DNA of 15,908 nucleotides from Candidatus Parcubacteria bacterium (GTDB taxonomy: Bacteria; Patescibacteriota; Minisyncoccia; Minisyncoccales; Staskawiczbacteraceae). The stretch's first letter is position 1. The number at the start of each line of letters is the position of its first letter. Shown piece by piece: positions 6,226 through 12,100 of the stretch. The DNA lies in assembly GCA_019658985.1 (NCBI GenBank), contig JAIFWS010000015.1, positions 1 through 15,908 on the forward strand, read 5' to 3'. A program made the position numbers and the translations under genes. The notes under the pieces are model-generated. The model did not search any database and had not been told where the DNA came from. It saw nothing but the letters and a program-made list of their open reading frames with translations.

Positions 6226-6621
6226 ATGGAAAAAACACATTCAATGAAAAAAGCATTCTTTATGGGGGCGGGGCTCGCCACATTAGGAGCCGCCATAGCA
6301 GGAGCGTATTTTCTCTATGGATCCAAAGATGGCGCTAAAAACCGCAGGAGGATAAAATCATGGATGTTTAAGGCCAAGGGCGAAATATTGGAAAAAATTG
6401 AAAATGCTTCTGAGCTGAGCCAGGAAACCTACGAGAGGATCGTCGATGAAGTTTCCGGAAAATACCAGGCGCTGAAGAATATCCATAAAAATGAAATCGA
6501 AGAGTTTGTGAAGGAAGTAAAATCCCATTGGAAGAATATTTCCAAAGAACTTTCAAATTCCGGTAAGAAATCCGGCCCAAAATCCGAAGAAATAATAGAA
6601 GAGCCAACCCAGGAATCATAA
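6226..6621 (+). CDS. YtxH-like membrane-anchored protein, 131 aa
   Basis: A single membrane segment (about 9-31, FFMGAGLATLGAAIAGAYFLYG) is followed by SKDGAKNRRRIKSWMFKAKG, the typical YtxH-type junction of Gly-rich helix, small loop and basic helix. Residues 45-110 are highly charged and helical, probably coiled coil, and the tail (111-131) is Lys/Glu-rich and disordered. YtxH-type proteins are linked to general stress and envelope maintenance, but their molecular role is unknown. Starts at ATG 6226 or 6244 (MKKAFF) are both possible, and neither has a good Shine-Dalgarno. The gene follows the winged-helix gene by 49 bases and may share its transcript. Confidence 0.75.
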   Translation: MEKTHSMKKAFFMGAGLATLGAAIAGAYFLYGSKDGAKNRRRIKSWMFKAKGEILEKIENASELSQETYERIVDEVSGKYQALKNIHKNEIEEFVKEVKSHWKNISKELSNSGKKSGPKSEEIIEEPTQES

Positions 6622-6696
6622 ACCGAAGCAATATATTATTAAATTACGTTGCGCTTCCATGCCGCGCATTGGCACATGGGCGCGATATATAATATT

Positions 6697-7131
6697 ATGG
6701 TAGATGAACGAAATCAAGCATCAATGGCTACGTGGATTATTGTCGGAGTTGTCGTGGTAATCATCATTTTGCTTGGCTGGTGGTACTTCGCGCAGCAAGG
6801 CGCCGCGCCTACCAATAATACCGCAAATAACCAGGCAAACACCCAGCTGACAACCCTTAGCGACCAAAAGACTGTCACTGCTTTCAGTATTGACCAGCTA
6901 AATCCGAAAGTGGTGGCCACGGTTGATAATACCAACCACACTATCACGCTGACCGTTCCAAAAGGCACTGATGTGAAAAAGTTATCGCCGACCATCCAGG
7001 TTTCTGATTATGCGACAGTTTCGCCGGCATCAGGTAGCGAGCAGGACTTTACTAAGCCCGTTACGTATGTAGTAACTGCTGAAGACGGTACCAAGCAAAC
7101 CTATGTGGTTACCGTAAAAGTTGCGACATAG
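6697..7131 (+). CDS. membrane-anchored protein with extracellular beta-sandwich domain, 144 aa
   Basis: A short polar start (MVDERNQASM) precedes a strong membrane helix (residues 11-31, ATWIIVGVVVVIIILLGWWYF), then an Asn/Thr/Gln linker (38-55). Residues 56-144 form a beta-rich domain with TVTAFSIDQLNP, ITLTVPKGTDVKKLSPTI, ATVSPASGSEQDF and PVTYVVTAEDGTKQTYVVTV. This matches the Ig-like surface domains often labelled DUF5018-like (tDvtxLtPtI, SPaSG, YtVtAeDG). I infer an outward-facing surface protein. The start is uncertain: TATAAT at 6688-6693 is too close to ATG 6697 to be its promoter unless the message begins inside the gene at ATG 6724 (MATWII, 135 aa). A longer version from 6649 lacks support. 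The second microprotein gene follows. Confidence 0.7.
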   Translation: MVDERNQASMATWIIVGVVVVIIILLGWWYFAQQGAAPTNNTANNQANTQLTTLSDQKTVTAFSIDQLNPKVVATVDNTNHTITLTVPKGTDVKKLSPTIQVSDYATVSPASGSEQDFTKPVTYVVTAEDGTKQTYVVTVKVAT

Positions 7132-7139
7132 TATTTTCT

Positions 7140-7164
7140 GATAAAGGTCGAAGTCATATATAAT
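7140..7164 (+). promoter_or_regulatory. promoter with 11-bp element before microprotein gene 2
   Basis: GATAAAGGTCG at 7140-7150, eight bases, then TATAAT at 7159-7164; the ATG is at 7186. The 11 bases are identical to those at 2428-2438, and the element-to-TATAAT distance differs by one base. The bases just before the two start codons are also alike (TATTATGGCAAA in both). Confidence 0.6.
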
Positions 7165-7185
7165 AACCTAATCGTCAATATTATT

Positions 7186-7263
7186 ATGGCAAACAGACTT
7201 TGCGCGCAATGCGACCACGAACACGAGACAGGGGAGACGTGCCATTGCGGGTGCGATAAGTAA
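7186..7263 (+). CDS. 25-aa Cys/His-rich microprotein, copy 2
   Basis: Second copy of the 25-residue Cys/His protein, about 4.7 kb from the first, with the same CxxCxHxHETxxxCxCGCD pattern. It has an extra His at position 20 between two Cys. Only 13 of 25 residues match copy 1, while all Cys, the HxHET core and GCD are kept, so the copies have diverged under constraint on metal-type ligands. It is flanked by its own TATAAT promoter and a 14-bp-stem terminator, so it is probably transcribed alone and abundantly. A zinc- or copper-binding role is inference. The two different neighbourhoods suggest an independent mobile or duplicated unit consisting of promoter, gene and terminator. Confidence 0.75.
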   Translation: MANRLCAQCDHEHETGETCHCGCDK

Positions 7264-7272
7264 GTATAATCT

Positions 7273-7310
7273 AAATCCGCCCCGCAAAACTGCGGGGCGG
7301 ATTTGTTTTA
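7273..7310 (+). terminator. strong intrinsic terminator after microprotein gene 2
   Basis: AAATCCGCCCCGCA (7273-7286) pairs perfectly with TGCGGGGCGGATTT (7291-7304) over a four-base AAAC loop, followed by GTTTTA. The GCCCCGC core is shared with the terminators at 2569 and 8750. Confidence 0.85.
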
Positions 7311-7328
7311 GCCATAAATATCAAATCT

Positions 7329-7523
7329 ATGCCAAAATACAGCAAAAAAGCCCAATCGAAAGTAAAAAAGGTAATGCATGAATACAAAGAGGGGAAGCTG
7401 AAGATGGGGCGCAGCGGGAAAAAGGTGAAAAGCCGGAAACAGGCGATCGCGATCGGCCTATCCGAAGCCCGCAAGAAAGGGGCTAAGGTTCCTCCTCCAA
7501 AAAAGCGTGCCAAAAAACGCTAA
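7329..7523 (+). CDS. DUF6496 family small basic protein, 64 aa
   Basis: This very basic 64-residue protein has KVMHEYKEGKLKMGRSGKK followed by SRKQAIAIGLSEARKKG and a Lys/Arg/Pro tail (PPPKKRAKKR). I recognise the sequence pattern of DUF6496, a family of small proteins found across bacteria and some archaea with no established role. The charge suggests binding to nucleic acid, which is inference. The ATG at 7329 lies 19 bases beyond the preceding terminator and has no clear Shine-Dalgarno. No terminator separates it from the next gene, but that gene has its own TATAAT. Confidence 0.85.
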   Translation: MPKYSKKAQSKVKKVMHEYKEGKLKMGRSGKKVKSRKQAIAIGLSEARKKGAKVPPPKKRAKKR

Positions 7524-7553
7524 GTTTGTATACAGTGCTTTTTTGGGATACTA

Positions 7554-7559
7554 TATAAT
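7554..7559 (+). promoter_or_regulatory. -10 box before the VOC/PhnB-like gene
   Basis: TATAAT lies 16 bases before the ATG at 7576, the same kind of spacing as at the microprotein genes. No good -35 box is present (TTGTAT at 7526-7531 is 22 bases away). Confidence 0.5.
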
Positions 7560-7575
7560 TAATAAATGAAAAACT

Positions 7576-8070
7576 ATGCAGCAAAAAATTACGCCATTTT
7601 TATGGTTTGATAAAAACGCCGAGGAGGCGATGAATTTTTATACTTCCATCTTTAAAAATTCCAAAGTTGTAAGCATCCAGAGATACCCGGAAGGCCCGTT
7701 AGAAGAACCAATGAAAGGCATGGAGGGCAAAGTATTAACCGCGGTCTTTGAATTGGAAGGCCAAAAATTCATGTGCCTTGATGGCGGCCCGATCTTCAAG
7801 CCAACTAGCGCGACATCCTTCTATATTGAATGCAAAGATCAGGAAGAAGTCGATTATTATTGGGACCGCCTTGCCGAAGGAGGGGATCCGGCTTCCCAGC
7901 AGTGCGGCTGGCTCCAGGATAAATTCGGCTTTTCCTGGCAAGTCATCCCTTCACGGTTGCCGGAATTATTAACCGGCCCCGATACGGTAAAATCCAACAA
8001 AGCCCTCCAGGCCATGCTCAAGATGAAGAAGATCGACGTTGCGGAACTGGAAAAAGCCTACAATTCATAA
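7576..8070 (+). CDS. VOC superfamily PhnB-like protein, 164 aa
   Basis: The N-terminus QKITPFLWFDKNAEEAMNFY and then FKNSKVVSIQRYPEGP match the PhnB-like subfamily of the vicinal oxygen chelate fold (annotated as 3-demethylubiquinone-9 3-methyltransferase-like domain, a label that does not imply that activity). GKVLTAVFELEGQKFMCLDGGP, SFYIECKDQEEVDYYWDRLAEGG and CGWLQDKFGFSWQVIP complete the two beta-alpha-beta units. The substrate is unknown. Length is normal for the family and the reading frame is intact. The next gene starts 7 bases after the stop or overlaps this gene, so the two are probably co-transcribed. Confidence 0.9.
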   Translation: MQQKITPFLWFDKNAEEAMNFYTSIFKNSKVVSIQRYPEGPLEEPMKGMEGKVLTAVFELEGQKFMCLDGGPIFKPTSATSFYIECKDQEEVDYYWDRLAEGGDPASQQCGWLQDKFGFSWQVIPSRLPELLTGPDTVKSNKALQAMLKMKKIDVAELEKAYNS

Positions 8071-8077
8071 TACCACC

Positions 8078-8599
8078 TTGAATATAAGATCTCTTTTTAG
8101 GAAAATCCGGGAATTCTACGACAAAAATTATACCCTTTTTACTGGCATTACCGCCGGAGTATTTTTATTGCAAATCGTGCACTTATTCTGGCTGACAACC
8201 CACGTAGTCAGCTTCCGGCTATTCGGAATGTCGTTTTTCGACCCGAATGCCTTTTGGCAATTTGTCATTGTGGTCGTCGATTATCTGGAAATCCCGGCTA
8301 TTATCAGCACTTCAATAATATATATCTTTTCTTTAGGCCGGAAATTCAACAAAAAAGACCTCTTTCTTTTATTACTGCTCAATACCCAATGGCTGCACAT
8401 TTTTTGGATATCCGATGAGTTTGTCGTGGATATGTTTACCGGGACGGCCTCATCAACCATCCTGCCGTTTTGGCTGGCGTGGGTAGCCATCGGCATTGAT
8501 TATCTTGAATTGCCGGTGATGTACGATACCACTAAGAAATTCTTAGTATCATTTTTTAAACCAAAAAACATGCTGAGGGGAGGGGATTCAGGAAATTAA
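8078..8599 (+). CDS. four-helix membrane protein with internal duplication, 173 aa
   Basis: I do not recognise the family. Four hydrophobic segments lie at about 20-42, 63-85, 94-112 and 129-148 (counted from TTG 8078). The halves resemble each other: QIVHLFWLTTHVV with DYLEIP in the first, and QWLHIFWISDEFVV with DYLELP in the second. Q32/Q104, H35/H107, F37/F109 and W38/W110 are each 72 residues apart, and the DYLE motifs 73 apart. His plus Asp/Glu inside or near membrane helices could bind a metal or carry protons; this is inference. The start is uncertain: TTG 8078 just after the previous gene, or TTG 8039 overlapping it; neither has a good Shine-Dalgarno. The C-terminus is basic and probably cytosolic. 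A terminator follows. Confidence 0.7.
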   Translation: MNIRSLFRKIREFYDKNYTLFTGITAGVFLLQIVHLFWLTTHVVSFRLFGMSFFDPNAFWQFVIVVVDYLEIPAIISTSIIYIFSLGRKFNKKDLFLLLLLNTQWLHIFWISDEFVVDMFTGTASSTILPFWLAWVAIGIDYLELPVMYDTTKKFLVSFFKPKNMLRGGDSGN

Positions 8600-8609
8600 T
8601 TGCAAAACA

Positions 8610-8640
8610 AAAGGCTCCAGCGTACGCCGGAGCCTTTTTT
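8610..8640 (+). terminator. intrinsic terminator after the membrane protein gene
   Basis: AAGGCTCC before 8619 pairs with GGAGCCTT after 8628, and GCG/CGC pairs inside across an A-C mismatch. A run of six Ts follows. A-rich sequence upstream lets it also act on the minus strand. Confidence 0.85.
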
Positions 8641-8647
8641 GTCCTAA

Positions 8648-8716
8648 TTATCTTTTCTTTCTCTTCGCCCAAGTGGTATTCGGCTGATTGCTTGTATTGG
8701 CCGCGGGAATTATCAT
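8648..8716 (-). CDS. doubtful minus-strand short ORF between two terminators
   Basis: From an ATG at 8716 this reads 22 residues (MIIPAANTSNQPNTTWAKRKKR) to a TAA. The frame stays open upstream through NYYALP and even through the terminator at 8743-8775, giving up to 59 codons from an ATG near 8824. The residues just upstream (FFYISNYYALP) look protein-like, so this may be the decayed 3' end of a lost gene or a real tiny basic peptide. There is no Shine-Dalgarno and no clear promoter. I rate it as more likely a remnant or chance than an active gene. Confidence 0.2.
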   Translation of the reverse strand: MIIPAANTSNQPNTTWAKRKKR

Positions 8717-8742
8717 CGGAAGCGCGTAATAATTCGAAATGT

Positions 8743-8775
8743 AAAAAAAGCCCCGCTTTCGGCGGGGCTTTTTTT
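8743..8775. terminator. symmetric intrinsic terminator
   Basis: Seven As, GCCCCGC (8750-8756), loop TTTCG, GCGGGGC (8762-8768), seven Ts. It is fully symmetric and so bidirectional. It has the same GC core as the terminator at 2563-2592. With no confident gene just upstream on the + strand, it may insulate the Rhs region or mark a deleted gene. Confidence 0.85.
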
Positions 8776-8806
8776 ACTTAAACCAGAATCTATCCGGTTT
8801 TTTATA

Positions 8807-8926
8807 ATGAAGTTGCTCTTTATTATTTTCATATTTATTTTGTCATTATACGACAACAAAATTAAAAATCAAGCTCGGCTTGTGGAAAGTGGTGAAGCTT
8901 ATCCGCTTAGCTTTAAGTTATTTTAA
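8807..8926 (+). CDS. possible small membrane or signal-type peptide, 39 aa
   Basis: An ATG at 8807 opens 39 codons beginning with a strongly hydrophobic stretch (MKLLFIIFIFILSLY) followed by a polar, charged tail ending in PLSFKLF. The start resembles a signal peptide or a one-pass membrane peptide. However, the ATG overlaps a TATAAT (8803-8808), there is no Shine-Dalgarno, and AT-rich DNA gives Phe/Ile/Leu-rich ORFs by chance. If TATAAT is a working -10 box, the message would start after this ATG. Low confidence. Confidence 0.25.
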   Translation: MKLLFIIFIFILSLYDNKIKNQARLVESGEAYPLSFKLF

Positions 8927-8937
8927 TTTGTTGTTTA

Positions 8938-8965
8938 TTGACGACATTCTCCAGTTTATTACGAT
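8938..8965 (+). promoter_or_regulatory. promoter of the zinc-ribbon/rhs operon
   Basis: TTGACG at 8938-8943, a 16-base spacer, then TACGAT at 8960-8965, one of the best -35/-10 pairs in the window. The predicted start near 8972 is two bases before the ATG at 8974, which would make a leaderless message. If translation instead begins at ATG 8998, the leader is about 26 bases. Confidence 0.6.
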
Positions 8966-8973
8966 GTTGGTAT

Positions 8974-9147
8974 ATGAAATACGTACCAGCATCGATCATG
9001 TGCCCCAATTGCGAGAGACGAGAAGAGAGGAAGGTTCCCAACGAAATAAGAAGGCGTAAGCCGAAAGTTTTTATCTTTTGCAAATGCAATGCCAAATTTG
9101 AGGTGTATGCATGGCAGTTCGAAAAAATAGAATTTATTAACAGGTAA
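8974..9147 (+). CDS. small zinc-ribbon protein immediately upstream of the giant rhs gene, 57 aa
   Basis: Near its N-terminus it carries CPNC (MCPNCERR), then a basic helix-like stretch REERKVPNEIRRRKPKVF, then CKC in IFCKCNAKFEVYAW. CPNC with FCKC resembles a small zinc ribbon with four or five Cys ligands. Length is 57 residues from ATG 8974 or 49 from ATG 8998. Its stop (9145-9147) lies seven bases before the ATG of the Rhs-type gene, and the weak Shine-Dalgarno of that gene (CAGG) overlaps the end of this one, so the two are probably translationally coupled. It could regulate the operon or bind nucleic acid; nothing shows it is an Rhs chaperone. An extension upstream to TTG 8938 is unlikely because the promoter lies there. 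Confidence 0.6.
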   Translation: MKYVPASIMCPNCERREERKVPNEIRRRKPKVFIFCKCNAKFEVYAWQFEKIEFINR

Positions 9148-9154
9148 AAATATT

Positions 9155-12100
9155 ATGCATACAAGAAGAATCGTTAAAGCAACAATCATTCTTTTAATTG
9201 TTTTTTTATTTTTCGTAAATCCGGTAATTGTTAAGGCAACGGATGATATGGATGTTTCTATGTCGTTATCAACCCAGACTGATCAAGGCCAAGATAATAC
9301 CGCTCCAGCTTCCCTGGTTGAAGCTGCGCCTCCAAATACTACGCCTGACGTCCCTGCTGAAAAACCTGCTGATCAAAATAGTGTTTCTGGAAGTAAAGAG
9401 GAGGCGCTACTCGCCCCCTTAAAAGAGAATATCAATAAAGATGTTCCAAAGGTTAAGGACTCTTTAAAGAGTCCTACCGGGGCTGTAGCTCAATTATCCC
9501 AGACTCAGAACCAATCCTCATTAATAGCGAATTCATTATCTTTGGATAAGCAGCCCATTATTCAACCCGATCCGGCTACGGGTGCTTTAATATATGATTA
9601 TCCTGTTTTCGTACCTCCTGGCCGCAATGGTATGCAACCCGAATTAACGTTGCAATATAATAGCCAGGACGCAGTCCAGGATGGTGTTTTCGGGATCGGT
9701 TGGTCCTTAAACATTCCTTACATTACGAGGATTAATAAAAAGGGAAGTAGCACGCTATTTATTGACAACTACTTTAGTTCTAGTCTTTCGGGAGAATTAG
9801 TAAATAATTCCGGAAATAATTATTCATCCAAAGTGGAGAATGGCAACTTCTTAAAGTATATTTACGCCTCAAATGTATGGACAGTTATTGATAAGGGCGG
9901 GAAGATATATACGTTCGGCTCCCAATCTTCTGCCCGCCAAGATGACCCGAATGATCCCGGAAGAGTATATAAATGGATGTTGGAAAAGATACAGGACGCA
10001 AACGGAAATTTTATCTCTTACGCCTATTACAAAGATTCTGGCCAGATTTATCCCGCCTCAATTGTGTATACTGGTAACGGCGCCAACCCGGGAATCTTTT
10101 CAGTGATTTTCAGCAGGGAATCGCGCGTCGATACTATACAAAGCAGTACGCCGGGATTTATTTCCACAACAAATTATCGCATCTCTCAAATCCAAGCGCT
10201 TGTCAATAATACCTGGGCTCATAGTTATTCCCTAGTATATACAAGTCAAAGCCCTTCTTTAAAGTCATCACTTTCCTCTATTACCGAAAGTGGGCAGGTA
10301 AATTCTGTAGTTACTTCTTTACCGTCAAGCAATTTTAGTTATCAATTGGCCAATGGAGGTGGATGGATCTATGACTCCTCGTGGCAGCTCCCAGTTGACC
10401 AATCTACTCCAGGTTGCACGATTAATGGCCAGCCGTGCTCTATTAATCCCATTACAAGCAATGGGACAATGCAACTTATTGATGTTAATGGGGATGCGCT
10501 CCCGGATTTTGTGCAGAATAATTGGCAGCCATATTTAATTGATTCCTATTGCGTTGATAATCCCACCCACCCTTTTTGTTCTTCTAAAAAAGTGATGCAA
10601 TATATTTATTTGAATACCGGCCTTGGTTGGATCTATGATCCCTCATGGCAATTGCCGGCCGATCAAGGAACTCTAGGTTGTACGATTAACAGCCAACCAT
10701 GCCCGGTTGATCTAAATTCGACTACCGGCCATTTCCAAATTATGGATGTCAACGGAGATGCGCTACCTGATCTTATAGAAAATTACTGGAATAGTTTAAC
10801 GAATAATGATGTTTGGTGTGCTCAAAACCAAGGATACTGTTTAAACCCTATCGTTAAAAAACAATATATTTATTTAAACAACGGCCATGGTTGGACCTAT
10901 GACTCTTCATGGCAGCTCCCGGCTGACCAATCTACCCCGGGTTGCACAATCAACGGCCAACCATGCCCGGTTGATTTAAATTTAAATTCCGGCAACTTTC
11001 AAATAGCGGATATTAATGGCGACGGTCTTCCTGATTTTCTACAGAATAGTGATAAGAGATATATTTACTTAAATAACGGTCACGGTTGGACCTATGATTC
11101 CTCGTGGGAATTGCCAGGCGACCAAGCCAATCCCAATTGCATGGTTAGCGGGAAATTATGTCCAATTAATTCTAGTATGTCTTCGGGCCACATCCAGTTT
11201 GTGGATGTTAATGGCGATGCCCTCCCGGATTTTATAGAAAATTATTGGAATAACCAATCAGATACCGATGAATGGTGCGCCAGCCATCCAGGATCATGCC
11301 CAGATTCTATTATTAAAAAACAGTATATTTATCTTAACAACGGCCATGGTTGGACCTATGACTCCTCATGGCAACTGCCGGCAGATCAAATGTATATTGA
11401 TCTGTCGGCAGTTTATGGTCCGCATTATACTATTAATGGCCAACCTTATCCAATTAATCTTACTAGTATTGGGAATTTTCAAATTACCGATCTGAATAGT
11501 GATGGGTTAGTTGATTTTTTGCAGAATAATTGGAATTCAATGACAACCGATCAATTCTGCGCCGATCATTCGGGCTGCCCGCCAATTATCAAGGGACAAT
11601 ACATTTATTTAAACACGGGCCATGGGTGGAAGTATGATCCCCTTTGGTCATTACCCGTTGATAAAAATAATCTTAACTGTACTATCAACGGCCAGCCTTG
11701 TCCGATCAATCCGATTCCATCGCATGGAAATTTCCAACTTACTGATGTTGATGGTAATGGGTCGCCGGATTTCGTAGAAAACTATTTAAATCCTCTTTTA
11801 AATGACCAATTTTGTTCTGATAATCCCAGCTGTCCTAGTCCAAGGAGTAGGAGTCAGTATATTTATTTAAATAACGTCAAGAAACCGTTACTTTCTTTAA
11901 TCGCACTGCCTTCTGGAGGGAATATTGCGGTTTCTTATATATTCTCCGCTCAATCAAAGGATAGCGCTGGTAATCTGCAAAACCCAAGGCTCCCCTTCAT
12001 TCTTCAAGCAGTGGACACGATTACAAACGCCGATACGGTAAATTTTATTTTGAGCCAAGACCGGTACGCCTATTCAAACGGATACTATTATTTCAATTCA

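Noticed and set aside
8913..9189. Minus-strand open frames opposite the zinc-ribbon gene
   Set aside because: They lack motifs and promoters, while the + frame has CPNC/CKC, a near-consensus promoter and close spacing to rhs.
10361..11874. Repeat array as a CRISPR or DNA satellite
   Set aside because: The period is a whole number of codons, the repeats are in frame and encode VCBS-like units, and there are no unique spacers.
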